Assembly (NCBI GenBank): GCA_019118665.1
Contig: DWYM01000019.1
Coordinates: forward strand, 1-64,000
DNA length: 64,000 nt
Direction: 5' to 3'
Source: Candidatus Mediterraneibacter intestinipullorum
GTDB taxonomy: Bacteria; Bacillota; Clostridia; Lachnospirales; Lachnospiraceae
Positions 29,319 to 39,511 of this stretch are shown piece after piece. Under the pieces are notes generated by a model. That model worked only from the letters and a program-made list of their open reading frames with translations, ran no database searches and was not told the origin of the DNA. Both the position numbers and the translations under genes were made by a program. Within the stretch, counting starts at the first letter, position 1; every line of letters starts with the position of its first letter.

Positions 29319-30266
29319 ATGAATGAGAATATGTACAGCGCGCAGCGAGTGATCAGTGAAGTGGAGAAAGCAGTGGTGGGGAAGCGGGACGTCCTGACAA
29401 AGATCATGACCGCGATACTTGCGGGCGGGCATATCCTGATAGAGGATATCCCGGGAACAGGGAAGACGACCATGGCGCTGGCGTTTTCCAGAACAATGGG
29501 GCTGAAGGTAAAAAGGGTCCAGTTTACTCCGGACGTGCTTCCGGCTGATCTGACCGGATTTACTCTTTATCAGAAGGAAACAGGCAAATTCGTCTATCAG
29601 CCGGGCGCGGCGATCTGCAATCTGCTGCTGGCGGACGAGATCAACCGGACGTCTCCGAAGACGCAGTCAGCGCTCCTGGAGGTGATGGAGGAACAGCAGG
29701 TGACCGTGGATGGGGTCACGCACAGGACCGGAGAGCCGTTTATCGTCATCGCCACAGAGAACCCGGCAGGATCAGCAGGAACCCAGCTTCTCCCGGAATC
29801 CCAGCTGGACCGGTTTATGATCTGTGTCAGCATGGGGTATCCTACCGTGGAGGAAGAGATGGAGATATTAAAACGAGACCAGAAAAAAGGCAGGATCAGT
29901 GAGGAGACGGAACCGGTCCTTGACGCGGCGCAGCTTCTTGCCATGCGCTCGGAGGTGTCAGGGATATTTGTGCACAAACGCATTTACCGGTATATCGCGG
30001 AGCTGGCAAAGGCGACCAGGGAAAATGAGTGGACGGAGCTGGGACTCAGTCCAAGAGGAACTGTGGCGCTGACGGCAATGGCAAAGGCATGTGCCTGGAT
30101 GAAGGGGCGGGAGTATGTGATCCCCGCGGATGTACAGGAGGTATTCCCATGCGTGGCGGGTCACAGGATCTTTCTGAATATGAAGGCAAGGGTAGGGCAT
30201 ATCCGGGTGGATGAGCTGATCCGGCAGGCGCTGGAGAATGTCCCCGCCCCGGCGCTTAGAGGGTAA
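29319..30266 (+). CDS. MoxR family AAA+ ATPase
   Basis: GGHILIEDIPGTGKTTMALAFSR; LLADEINRTSPKTQSALLEVMEE; ATENPAGSAGTQLLPESQLDRF. Confidence 0.93.
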   Translation: MNENMYSAQRVISEVEKAVVGKRDVLTKIMTAILAGGHILIEDIPGTGKTTMALAFSRTMGLKVKRVQFTPDVLPADLTGFTLYQKETGKFVYQPGAAICNLLLADEINRTSPKTQSALLEVMEEQQVTVDGVTHRTGEPFIVIATENPAGSAGTQLLPESQLDRFMICVSMGYPTVEEEMEILKRDQKKGRISEETEPVLDAAQLLAMRSEVSGIFVHKRIYRYIAELAKATRENEWTELGLSPRGTVALTAMAKACAWMKGREYVIPADVQEVFPCVAGHRIFLNMKARVGHIRVDELIRQALENVPAPALRG

Positions 30267-30271
30267 CGGTC

Positions 30272-31327
30272 ATGATAAAGAGGCTGGCGGGATATCTTGT
30301 GTTGCTGCTTGCGGCGGCATACTTGTATTTTATGTATAATGAAACAGTGATTTCGGGAATCCTTGTGTTCCTCACACTGTATCTGCCTGTGTCAGCGCTG
30401 TATCTGATCCTGATAAGGGGCAGGGTCGACGCAGACCTGGGACGAGTCCCGCCTATGGGCGAAGAGGGAAAAAAGATCCGTGCAGGGGCGGTTGTAAGAA
30501 ACAGATCCCACATGATGAACATCCATTATGAAGTGTTTCTCACATTGGGAAATACTCATGATAAAAAGCGGAAGAGGAGAAAGTATGCAGGGGCTGTCCC
30601 TGCAGGCGGTGAAGAGACTCTGTGGTGTGAATTTGAGACAGGGCGGTGCGGCAGTATCGAGGTGAGGCTTGACAGCATCAGGGTCTATGATTTTCTCGGC
30701 ATTTTTTTCCTGCGTAAGAAAGTGAAGAGGAGGGCGGCTGTCAAGATCCTGCCCCGGTTCAGCCTGATGTCCGTTGAGATCACAAGAAAGACAAGGGAGT
30801 TTCAGGCGGAAGCAGATGAGTATTCCGGAGAGAAAAGGGGAGACGATCCCTCGGAGATCTACCAGATAAGAGAATACCGGGTCATGGATTCTCTAAAGGA
30901 CATTCACTGGAAATTAAGCGCCAAAGAGGAAGAACTGATGGTAAAGGAGAGGGGATTTCCACTGGGGTGTACTGTCCTGATCTGGTTTGATGTAAGGGCG
31001 GGAAAGCTGTCTGCAGAAGGGTTTTCAAAGATGATCGAGAGGGCGGCGTCTCTGTCCGTCACCCTGGCAGCGGAGAAATGTATCCACATGGCGGCATGGT
31101 ATGAAGAGAAGAACGAGCAGATCGTGATGCAGAGGGTGAGGGATGAGGAAAGCGCCTGCAGTATGGTCTGGCGGCTTCTTGATCTGGAGCCTTGCAGGGA
31201 TATAAAAAAGAGAGACGCCTGCTACGAGAATACTTTCCGGGGCCGGGAGTTCAGCAGTATCGTAACAATAGACGGCGAGGGAAAGATCTGGAAAGACGGA
31301 GAGATGCCAGAACTGCTCCGGCTGTGA
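30272..31327 (+). CDS. DUF58 domain protein
   Basis: EKRGDDPSEIYQIREYRVMDSLKDIHWKLSAKEEELMVKERGF. Confidence 0.85.
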   Translation: MIKRLAGYLVLLLAAAYLYFMYNETVISGILVFLTLYLPVSALYLILIRGRVDADLGRVPPMGEEGKKIRAGAVVRNRSHMMNIHYEVFLTLGNTHDKKRKRRKYAGAVPAGGEETLWCEFETGRCGSIEVRLDSIRVYDFLGIFFLRKKVKRRAAVKILPRFSLMSVEITRKTREFQAEADEYSGEKRGDDPSEIYQIREYRVMDSLKDIHWKLSAKEEELMVKERGFPLGCTVLIWFDVRAGKLSAEGFSKMIERAASLSVTLAAEKCIHMAAWYEEKNEQIVMQRVRDEESACSMVWRLLDLEPCRDIKKRDACYENTFRGREFSSIVTIDGEGKIWKDGEMPELLRL

Positions 31328-31363
31328 GACAGATGGGACGGATAAGGGGAAAGGGGTGATGGA

Positions 31364-33427
31364 ATGGGCAGAAAAAGAATGGGGATAAAAATATACCGGA
31401 AAACACCACGGGAAAAATCCGGGAGGAAAGAGCGTTTGTCCGAGGTGATCCTCTTTTTTGCTGCCGTCTCCTTCCTTGGGGCAGTGTGGTGGAATGCACT
31501 CCTCCCAGTGTTTTCCCCGGGAGCGGACGGCAGATGGCTGTATGGAAGTCTTGTCATTGTGACATTCGGGCTTACACTGCTTATATGCAGGGCTGGAGGC
31601 TGGACAGTGATCCCGGTCTTTCTGGCGTCGGGGATGTTTCTCTGGAGGAACAGGGAGTCAGTGGAAGCGCTGTTTTTCCAGGGCGGCAGCCTGGATACAG
31701 GACTCCCGGGAGTGGCGGCGGCTGTCCTGACGATCCCTGTGCTGGCACTGTGGATATTTGTCATCTGTTCCGGAAAAGGAAAGGTGGTTGCAGGCGCCGC
31801 GGCTGCTGCTCCGTTCATTGCGGCGGCATGCGCGGGTTATTTTCCTTCATTCAGGGATTCGTGGCTTCTTCTGTTTGGGGGCGTGATGTACTATGTTGCG
31901 GGTGCTCAGGGGAAAATGCCTTTTTTGAAGAAAATGACGGCCCTTCTTACAGCGGCGGGAAGCTTTGCTCTTCTGGCAGGGATTTCTGTTTTTGCAGGGA
32001 GATACCTGGATGTCGGACGAGAGGTGGAAGGCGGTTTCTACCAGACGACCCGAGAGACGCTTCGCACAGATCTGGTGGGAGGCATTGAGAGACTGATACA
32101 GAGTGAGACCGGAACGGACGGCAGTCCGGAGAGAACAGATGAAATGGAGGAGGAAACAGCCCAGGAGCAGCAGGAAGAAGCCGTAATGGCGGCGGAAGAG
32201 GAGATGGAGGGAACGGAAGCGCCAGGGGATGCCCTGGCAGGCACAGGGGGGAGCATGGACCGTCTGAAAGAGATCAGTTCCTTTGAGCCCGATCCCCTGG
32301 CGCAGTCCTCGGTGATTGCTGTGCAGGAAAGACCGCGCGATACTGTGTATGTGGCGCAGAGGACCGGAATTGCTTATACCGGGGGCGCATGGGAGGAAGG
32401 AGAGGTCCGGGAAGCGTTTCTTCCGGAAGAATATCTGGCATATCCTGAGGGACTGGATCAGCTTGAGGAGCTGTGCCGGGACTGGGAGATAAGTTCCGAA
32501 ACATCTGTGGGACGTCAGATCGACGAGGCTTTTGCAGCCCTGGCAGTCTATGATACAGAACCGGGTCCCACTCCCCCATCCGAGGATTTTGCGGAATATT
32601 TTCTGTTTGAAAACCATAGAGGGTTCTGCGTCCATTTTGCCACCGCGGCCGCGCTTCTTTACCGTATGTGCGGCTATCCGTCGGTATATGTGGAAGGGTA
32701 TGCGGTGCCGGCGTCCGCTTTTTATCAGGCGGAGGATGGATCCTGGCAGGCTCGTGTAGACGGAAGCATGGGGCATGCGTGGTGCCAGGTGTATGAAGAG
32801 GATGAGGGGATCTGGGTGAACCGGGAACATACTCCGGCGGCTTTGGGGAGCGGGGCAGAAGAGATGTCTGAGGCGGAGACGCGGACAGAGGCTGACTATG
32901 CGGCCAATATCATCCGGGGTTTGGGGATCGCGGCGGCAACTGTTATCCTGTTTCTGCTGCTGGCAGGAGCCTTTCTGCTCCAGGCGGCATTCAGGCGGAG
33001 AAAGCGCAGGGCAGGAATGGCCTATACTGCGGAAGGCAATGGGATCCCTGCAATGTACGATGTGATCCTGAGGACGGCAAAAGCCGCCGGGGGTCCAGGG
33101 AGAGACTCCGGGGACAGGCATGGGGCTGATCTTTCAGACGAGCTGGGTATTGAATGGCTGGAGTCTCTGAAAGAGGGTTCCCCGCAGGCTGGAGGGGAAG
33201 AATGGGACTGGCTTCATGAGCAGGTGATGCGCGCTCTTTTCTATCACCCGGATATGGGGAGGGAAGAATGGAAAAGGGCATACAGGCTGTGCCGGGGATT
33301 CTCAGACACCGTCAGAGCGCGGATGGGGGCGGGAAAACGGCTGCTCTTCCGGTATTTATACTGCCTTGATGTTTTTCCCCATGAAGATAAAAGAAGAAAA
33401 ACAGTAAAAAAGGAGAATGTTAAATGA
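31364..33427 (+). CDS. Transglutaminase-like domain membrane protein
   Basis: FAEYFLFENHRGFCVHFATAAALLYRMCGYPSVYVEGYAV...GSMGHAWCQVYEEDEGIWVNREHTP. Confidence 0.88.
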   Translation: MGRKRMGIKIYRKTPREKSGRKERLSEVILFFAAVSFLGAVWWNALLPVFSPGADGRWLYGSLVIVTFGLTLLICRAGGWTVIPVFLASGMFLWRNRESVEALFFQGGSLDTGLPGVAAAVLTIPVLALWIFVICSGKGKVVAGAAAAAPFIAAACAGYFPSFRDSWLLLFGGVMYYVAGAQGKMPFLKKMTALLTAAGSFALLAGISVFAGRYLDVGREVEGGFYQTTRETLRTDLVGGIERLIQSETGTDGSPERTDEMEEETAQEQQEEAVMAAEEEMEGTEAPGDALAGTGGSMDRLKEISSFEPDPLAQSSVIAVQERPRDTVYVAQRTGIAYTGGAWEEGEVREAFLPEEYLAYPEGLDQLEELCRDWEISSETSVGRQIDEAFAALAVYDTEPGPTPPSEDFAEYFLFENHRGFCVHFATAAALLYRMCGYPSVYVEGYAVPASAFYQAEDGSWQARVDGSMGHAWCQVYEEDEGIWVNREHTPAALGSGAEEMSEAETRTEADYAANIIRGLGIAAATVILFLLLAGAFLLQAAFRRRKRRAGMAYTAEGNGIPAMYDVILRTAKAAGGPGRDSGDRHGADLSDELGIEWLESLKEGSPQAGGEEWDWLHEQVMRALFYHPDMGREEWKRAYRLCRGFSDTVRARMGAGKRLLFRYLYCLDVFPHEDKRRKTVKKENVK

Positions 33428-33870
33428 TACGAAAATTTACAGAAACTGACAGGGATCTATATATTGCAATGGCGAGAGAATTTTATCACTCGGACGCGGT
33501 GCTCCATCAGATCCCCGAGGAATATTTTGAGAGAACAGCAGATGAGGCTCTGCGATCGGATGCCTACGCGGAGATCTTTCTGTTTGAATACGAGGGAGAA
33601 ATGGCGGGATACGGTCTGACCGCAAAGACGTTTTCTCAGGAAGCGGGAGGGTACGTCTGGTGGATCGAGGAAGTGTATATCCGTGAGAAATACCGGTCAA
33701 AAGGACTTGGAAGAAAGTTTTTCCAACACCTGGAAAAAGAGAAGGGCCCGGGTGTCACCCGGCTGAGGCTGGAGGTTGAGGCGGATAATAAGAGGGCTGT
33801 GTCCCTCTATGAAAGACTGGGCTATGAAGTGCTGGATTATGTACAGATGGTGAAAGACGACAAGAGATAA
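33424..33870 (+). CDS. GNAT family N-acetyltransferase
   Basis: WWIEEVYIREKYRSKGLGRKFFQHLEKE...EVEADNKRAVSLYERLGYEVLDYVQMVK. Confidence 0.92.
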   Translation: MIRKFTETDRDLYIAMAREFYHSDAVLHQIPEEYFERTADEALRSDAYAEIFLFEYEGEMAGYGLTAKTFSQEAGGYVWWIEEVYIREKYRSKGLGRKFFQHLEKEKGPGVTRLRLEVEADNKRAVSLYERLGYEVLDYVQMVKDDKR

Positions 33871-33935
33871 GGCGTGACATGACGAAGAAACTGCATACTT
33901 GTATACGATTTGGGCCAAATTCTTATAATACACCA

Positions 33936-33965
33936 TTGCAAGATGCTGTCGAACAATGCTATAAT
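33936..33965 (+). promoter_or_regulatory. Promoter TTGCAA-N18-TATAAT upstream of the DUF5717/DUF5716/TPR operon
   Basis: TTGCAA 33936-33941, TATAAT 33960-33965. Confidence 0.6.
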
Positions 33966-34012
33966 TCAAAGTAGCGTACTTTTGCCCTGGGCAGGAGAAG
34001 AATTTTTAGTAG

Positions 34013-37000
34013 GTGACTGATTTGAAGAATAAGATCAAGCGATTTGCCAAAGGGGATTTTCACATCCCACAGCCGGAGATCATCTTTCCTGAGACGCGGA
34101 TCATCATGCGCGTCGGCGAGGGAGAAAAATACAGGGGGAGCTTCTCGCTCCAGAACCAGGGGGAGGGGACCATACGAGGCCTTGTATATCCCTCCTCTTA
34201 TCGTGTTCAGTGTGACGAGCAGGGCTTTGACGGCAATCCGGTCAATATTTATTATACATATGACGGCAGCGGGCTTTTGCCCGGGCATGTGGAGCACGGC
34301 AAATTCACGATTGTCTGCAACGGCGGGGAATATGACGTGGCGTTTTCCGCGATCATTGAAAAGCCTTTTGTGATGACCAGCTACGGCAAGATCCAGAGCC
34401 TGGAAGATTTTAAAAAGCTTTCGTTCCGGGATGCTGCTGAGGCGGTGAAGCTGTTCCGCTCCAGGGATTTCTATGAGATCCTGAAATACGAGGACAGGCG
34501 GATCCAGGCGCTCTATGACAATATGCGCAAGTGGGAGCTGGATCAGCAGGCGCTGGAAGAATTTCTCGTGGGGTGCAAGCAGAAGGAGAAGATATTCCTG
34601 ACTCTGGAGGAAGAGAGCAGGGCGTTCATCTCTCTTTCGGAAGCCCGCAAGGAGACGTTCACAGTCAAGAAGAATACATGGGGCTATCTGGAGATCGACG
34701 TGCGGACGGAGGGAGATTTTCTCTCAGTGGAGCACACGCGGGTCACGACAGAAGAGTTTATCGGAAATTCTTACCGGCTGGAATATTTCCTGAATGTTGA
34801 AAGGCTTCACGAAGGAAGCAACTTCGGCAGGGTTATCATGGAGTCGCCCTACGAGACTCTGACCTATGAGATCGTGGTGGAAAAAGATGTAAAAAGAGAT
34901 GAGGAGCGGCGCGCCAATGACAGGGAGTTCGCCGGGATCATACGCAATTATCTGAAATATGAGGGCGGAAGGATGGAGCTTTCCGACTGGGTGGAAGAGG
35001 CGGTGAGACGGATCAGCCATTTAAGGGACATGGATCCGAAAAATGAATTTTACCTGCTTTTCCATGCCCACATCTGCCTCATCGGAGGCAGGCCGGAAGA
35101 GGCGAAATGGCTCCTTGAATCCTATAATTATAACAGGTTTGCCATAGGAAAGGATGTGGAGCTGAGCTCGTATTATCTTTACCTGACGACACTGTTGTCC
35201 AGCGACACCATCGGACAGCGGAAGGTGGCGGAGGAGCTTTCGAGAACATTCATGAAGCATCCGGACAGCTGGAAGGTCCTGTGCATGCTGGTAGAGGTGG
35301 ATTCGGAGTATAAGATTTACAGCGAGAGGCTGCGCGCCCTGGAAAAGCAGTTTTACGAGGAAAAATCCCACAGTATCTGGTTCTATCTCCAGGCTTTCAG
35401 GTGTTTCCGGGACAAGAGTTCCTCCCTGAAGAAACTGGGAGAGTTCGAAGTGCGCGTCCTGCTCTTTGCGGTGAAACATAAGCTGATGACCAGAGAGCTG
35501 GCGCTTTACACGGCGAACCTTGCCAGCCAGATGAAAGTATTTGACAGACATCTCTATGATGTTCTTGTGCTTTCCTATAAAATATATCAGGAGGCTATGA
35601 TCCTTACATCTATCTGCACTCTGCTGATCAAGGGCAACTGTATGGACAGGAAATATTTTAAGTGGTATCAGAAGGCAGTGGAGGCAGAGCTTAAGATCGC
35701 GCAGCTCTACGAGTATTATATGGCGTCCGTTGTCCCGGGGCAGTTCCACAAGGCGCTGCCAAGGTCCGTGTACCTGTATTTTATGCACGGAAATTCACTG
35801 GACTACCATAAATGCGCGTTCCTGTATGCCAACCTGATCACCTATGAAGATGAGGCGAGCGAGATCTATGCTCATTACAGAGATGAGATGGAAGCGTTTG
35901 CCTGGAATCAGCTTGACCGCAGAAATGTGGATGAGCAGCTTCGTATCATATACAAGCGCTTTGTCGTAGAATCCGCGATGAATCCGGAACGAGTCAGAGC
36001 GCTGTATGATGTGTGCCATGCGTATTGGATCACGACAAAAGTTCCGGATATGAAGTATATCCATGTGATCGCGGAGGATGGGACGATCACCCAGAAGGTG
36101 CCCTACACGGAGAGCGGCGCCCGCGTGTTCCTGTATGCCAAGACCGACCGTCTCGTGTGGGAGGCAAAGGATGGCAGGCATTACACGGATTCCATCCCAT
36201 ATGAAAGCAAACGGCTCTTCTACGAGCTGCGCTACATGGATATGTGCAGAAAATATATCAATGGGCTGCGCAGAAACAGAGAGGAAGAGGAATCACAGGA
36301 ACTGACGCCGGATGTGGTGCGTGAAAAAGGCCTGGAGAACTATACGGAGGAAGAGCTGCTGGGGCTTTGCAGCAGGACAATCAGGGAAAACAACTATGAA
36401 AATGATGACTTCCTCACTTATGTGTGTTTTGAGCTGTTCAAAAAGCAGCAGTATGACAAAGTGATCCTGACCTATCTTGCCAACTATTACTGCGGGGCCA
36501 CCCCGGATATGAAGGTGCTCTGGAGGGAGGCGAGGGATTATGAGGTACATACCCACAAACTTGCGGAGCGGATCCTCACGCAGATGCTTTTCTCGGAGGA
36601 GCTCTTCCAGGAGGCGCAGATTTTTGAACAGTATTATGCGGAAGGCGCTTATTTCCGCCTGCAGCAGGCATATCTCTCCTATGTGTCCAGGGAGTATGTA
36701 GTTGAGGAGAGGAAGATCGGCCGCAGCGTGATCGACATCATCTGCCGCGAATATGAGAAAGGCGAGGATACTATCGACATCTGCAAGATCGCCGTACTCA
36801 AGTATTATTCCGGCAGGGAGTACAATGCGCAGACGCGCAGGACACTGAAGAAATTCCTTCAGGAGCTGTGCGCGAAGCAGATTTATTTTCCATTCTTCCT
36901 TTCTTATGAGAAGGACTGGCTGATCGAGCAGCAGCTCTGGGATAAAACACTGATCGAGTACAAGGGCCAGAAGGGCAGCAGGGTCATGCTCTATTATCAG

Positions 37001-37315
37001 CTCCAGAAAGGCGGAGAGGAGCCGGCGGACTACTCCACAGAGATCCTGACTCCCATGTACGAGAATCTCTATGTGAAGAAATTCGTGCTCTTTGCCAATG
37101 AAAAGCTGAAATATTATTTTAAAGAGACCATTGACGGAAATTCCTACCGCAGCGATAAAGAGACATGTGTAAGAGAGACAGAGCCCGGCGAACAGGGCAG
37201 ATACGGAAGGCTGAATGATATCCTCACGGAGTCCGGAGCCAAGCAGCGCAGGAAGAAGATGCAGGAATACGCGCTGGAGGATGCGGCGGCAGTCCATATG
37301 TTCACACAGGAATAA
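34013..37315 (+). CDS. Large (~1100 aa) DUF5717-like protein of unknown function, beta-rich N-terminus then helical repeats
   Basis: KRFAKGDFHIPQPEIIFPETRIIMRVGEGEKYRGSFSLQNQGEGTIRGLVYPSSYRV...; rest resembles helical solenoid. GTG 34013 or TTG 34022 start. DUF name from memory. Confidence 0.75.
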   Translation: MTDLKNKIKRFAKGDFHIPQPEIIFPETRIIMRVGEGEKYRGSFSLQNQGEGTIRGLVYPSSYRVQCDEQGFDGNPVNIYYTYDGSGLLPGHVEHGKFTIVCNGGEYDVAFSAIIEKPFVMTSYGKIQSLEDFKKLSFRDAAEAVKLFRSRDFYEILKYEDRRIQALYDNMRKWELDQQALEEFLVGCKQKEKIFLTLEEESRAFISLSEARKETFTVKKNTWGYLEIDVRTEGDFLSVEHTRVTTEEFIGNSYRLEYFLNVERLHEGSNFGRVIMESPYETLTYEIVVEKDVKRDEERRANDREFAGIIRNYLKYEGGRMELSDWVEEAVRRISHLRDMDPKNEFYLLFHAHICLIGGRPEEAKWLLESYNYNRFAIGKDVELSSYYLYLTTLLSSDTIGQRKVAEELSRTFMKHPDSWKVLCMLVEVDSEYKIYSERLRALEKQFYEEKSHSIWFYLQAFRCFRDKSSSLKKLGEFEVRVLLFAVKHKLMTRELALYTANLASQMKVFDRHLYDVLVLSYKIYQEAMILTSICTLLIKGNCMDRKYFKWYQKAVEAELKIAQLYEYYMASVVPGQFHKALPRSVYLYFMHGNSLDYHKCAFLYANLITYEDEASEIYAHYRDEMEAFAWNQLDRRNVDEQLRIIYKRFVVESAMNPERVRALYDVCHAYWITTKVPDMKYIHVIAEDGTITQKVPYTESGARVFLYAKTDRLVWEAKDGRHYTDSIPYESKRLFYELRYMDMCRKYINGLRRNREEEESQELTPDVVREKGLENYTEEELLGLCSRTIRENNYENDDFLTYVCFELFKKQQYDKVILTYLANYYCGATPDMKVLWREARDYEVHTHKLAERILTQMLFSEELFQEAQIFEQYYAEGAYFRLQQAYLSYVSREYVVEERKIGRSVIDIICREYEKGEDTIDICKIAVLKYYSGREYNAQTRRTLKKFLQELCAKQIYFPFFLSYEKDWLIEQQLWDKTLIEYKGQKGSRVMLYYQLQKGGEEPADYSTEILTPMYENLYVKKFVLFANEKLKYYFKETIDGNSYRSDKETCVRETEPGEQGRYGRLNDILTESGAKQRRKKMQEYALEDAAAVHMFTQE

Positions 37316-37330
37316 GGAGGGTGTCTTTCC

Positions 37331-38614
37331 ATGGGACAAGGCAGTATCATCGGTTATGAAATAAATGAGAAGACATGCCAGATCAGTTTTTACAACGATC
37401 AGGAACTGGAGCCGGACACGCTTGAGGTGGATTCGGACAACTATCAGATCCCTCTGATCATCGGGAAACTTCGGGATACATGGGCATACGGCAAGGAGGC
37501 AAAGCGTCTTGTCACCATAAAGGAAGGTTTTACGGTCACAAGGCTTTTGAGCAAGAGCCTTGCCGGGGACAGGATCGAATTCGGGGAAGAAACATACGAC
37601 GCGGTATGGCTTCTCTCCCAGTTCATCCAGATGTCTCTTCAGTCTTTCCCCGAAATCGAAGGGATCGTGTTTACCGTGCCGGCGCTGACAGAGGAACTGG
37701 CGCAGATGCTGAGGGGGATCGCCGTGCGCATGAATATTGACAAGCGGCATATCTTTATCCAGGATTACAAAGAAAGCTTCTGCAATTATCTGTTCTATCA
37801 GCCAAAGGAGCTGTGGCAGTACGACGCGGCGCTCTTCTGCTGCGACCGGAATGAGATCCGGGCTTATATGCTCCGGCGTCTCCGCCCGGGCCTGGGCGGC
37901 GGCAGGACCACTTTTGTGACAGTGGACGAGGTGGCCAGCGCCCATATGAAGGAACTGGCGGCAGTTTATCCGGTGCTGAATGAGGACAAGGCGAAAGAGG
38001 CGGATGCCATGTTCTGCAGGTTTATTGAGAGTGTGTTTGACAAGCGGATCGTATCTTCGGTATTTCTTACAGGAGAAGGCTTCGAGAATAACTGGTATCC
38101 AAAAGCGCTGAGAGTGCTCTGCAACGGACGGCGCGCCTTTATCGGGAACAACCTGTACAGCAAGGGCGCATGCTACACAGCTTACCGGAAGCTTTTCATG
38201 CACATCGAGAATCCGGTCTATCTGTCAGAGGACAAGCTGACAGACCAGATTACAGTGAATATGAGAGTGGATGGTCAGGAAATGTGGTATCCCATCGTTT
38301 CGTGGGGCGCTCACTGGTATGAGTCCAACAACCAGTGGGAAGTCCTTATGGAAGATGTAAAGGACATTGAATTCCACATCGAATCCCTGATCCAGGGGAA
38401 TGTGAGGACTGAGAAGATTTCTCTTGAAAAATTCCCCAGGCGCGCGGAGTACTCCATGCGTCTCCAGATCGAGACGCTGTTCCTGGATGAAAAGACATGT
38501 AAGATCACTGTGCGGGATGCGGGATTTGGCGATTTCTTCCCGCCCACGGATTTCCACGCGGAAAAGATCATACATTTAGGAGGCAATGATGGGAAATTTA
38601 ATTCTTTGTCATGA
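37331..38614 (+). CDS. DUF5716-like protein with remote Hsp70/actin-like organisation
   Basis: IIGYEINEKTCQISFYN...WAYGKEAKRL...GIVFTVPALTEELAQMLRGIA...RHIFIQDYKESFCNYLF...SSVFLTGEGFENNWYPKALRVLCNGRRAFIGNNLYSKGACYTA. Confidence 0.7.
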   Translation: MGQGSIIGYEINEKTCQISFYNDQELEPDTLEVDSDNYQIPLIIGKLRDTWAYGKEAKRLVTIKEGFTVTRLLSKSLAGDRIEFGEETYDAVWLLSQFIQMSLQSFPEIEGIVFTVPALTEELAQMLRGIAVRMNIDKRHIFIQDYKESFCNYLFYQPKELWQYDAALFCCDRNEIRAYMLRRLRPGLGGGRTTFVTVDEVASAHMKELAAVYPVLNEDKAKEADAMFCRFIESVFDKRIVSSVFLTGEGFENNWYPKALRVLCNGRRAFIGNNLYSKGACYTAYRKLFMHIENPVYLSEDKLTDQITVNMRVDGQEMWYPIVSWGAHWYESNNQWEVLMEDVKDIEFHIESLIQGNVRTEKISLEKFPRRAEYSMRLQIETLFLDEKTCKITVRDAGFGDFFPPTDFHAEKIIHLGGNDGKFNSLS

Positions 38615-39356
38615 CAGACACGCGGCACATCCTTACGAGGTCACCAGGATACACAGCAGGATCTTCACCATCGAGGAGCTTTGCTATTATCTGTGTAATA
38701 ATCTCTATCTCATCGACTACACGATCATGAACGAACAGCTCTGTGACTGGCTTGACGAAGAGCTGGGCATGGAGAGCCTGGCGTCAGACCTCAGGGACGT
38801 GCTCCGGCTGAGGGGGTCCGTGGAGAAGTTCGTCCTGACGATCCTGAAAGCTTCGCGCATATACAGGGAGCCGGAGATGATACGCATCCAGAATGTGCTG
38901 GAGCATCTGAAGAACCAGAAGGATATCGAGCGTCAGAAATTCAAGGGGGACAACCTGTTGGAGAGCGGGGAGCTGGAGGAGGCGATCCTCGTGTACCAGT
39001 CTATCCTGAACCAGGAGAGAGATGAGACCGTGGACGATAAGTTTTACGGCCGGATCTACGCGGGACTGGGAGCGGCATACGGAAGGCTCTTTCTGTATCA
39101 GGAGGCGGCGCGCATGTATGACAGGGCTTATCAGATGTGCGGGGATAAGACGCTCCTCAAACCGTATCTGTACGCATCGTACAAATATATGTCCCTGGAG
39201 GAATATCACATCCTAATCACAAAGAATGAAGAATACATGGAGATCAACGCGCAGATGCGTCAGGAGCTGGACGAGCTCCGGAAGAGCCTGCCCGCGGAGA
39301 CCGATCTCTCTGTTATAGAAAAGTGGAAGCGGCAGCACCGCAGGAGCCATACTTAG
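38586..39356 (+). CDS. TPR-like helical repeat protein, overlapping the DUF5716-like gene by 29 nt
   Basis: KGDNLLESGELEEAILVYQSILNQERDETVDDKFYGRIYAGLGAAYGRLFLYQEAARMYDRAYQMC; AGGAGG RBS inside the preceding gene. Confidence 0.75.
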   Translation: MMGNLILCHDRHAAHPYEVTRIHSRIFTIEELCYYLCNNLYLIDYTIMNEQLCDWLDEELGMESLASDLRDVLRLRGSVEKFVLTILKASRIYREPEMIRIQNVLEHLKNQKDIERQKFKGDNLLESGELEEAILVYQSILNQERDETVDDKFYGRIYAGLGAAYGRLFLYQEAARMYDRAYQMCGDKTLLKPYLYASYKYMSLEEYHILITKNEEYMEINAQMRQELDELRKSLPAETDLSVIEKWKRQHRRSHT

Positions 39357-39401
39357 AGACGCAGATGGCACAGGACGCGGGAACAGACCCTGAACAAGGG
39401 T

Positions 39402-39430
39402 TTGACACGCCGTGGTCTGTATGGTAGAAT
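39402..39430 (+). promoter_or_regulatory. Promoter TTGACA-N17-TAGAAT for the amino-acid ABC operon
   Basis: TTGACA 39402-39407, TAGAAT 39425-39430. Confidence 0.7.
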
Positions 39431-39511
39431 ACAACGGTAACTTTACTGTGATACAGTGACACATTGGTAGAGAAAAAAAGTGAGGCTGGATTTCCGGCGA
39501 TGGAGGGAATT

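Noticed and set aside
31364-31500. MoxR-DUF58-transglutaminase cluster (29319-33427) as a novel system
   Set aside because: Well-known conserved bacterial gene arrangement; no unusual feature seen here.
31847-33121. 424-aa minus-strand ORF
   Set aside because: Shadow ORF antisense to the transglutaminase gene; Cys/Pro/Arg-rich nonsense.
36293-38203. 636-aa minus-strand ORF
   Set aside because: Antisense shadow of the DUF5717/DUF5716-like genes; low-complexity L/H/R-rich translation and no recognisable motif.
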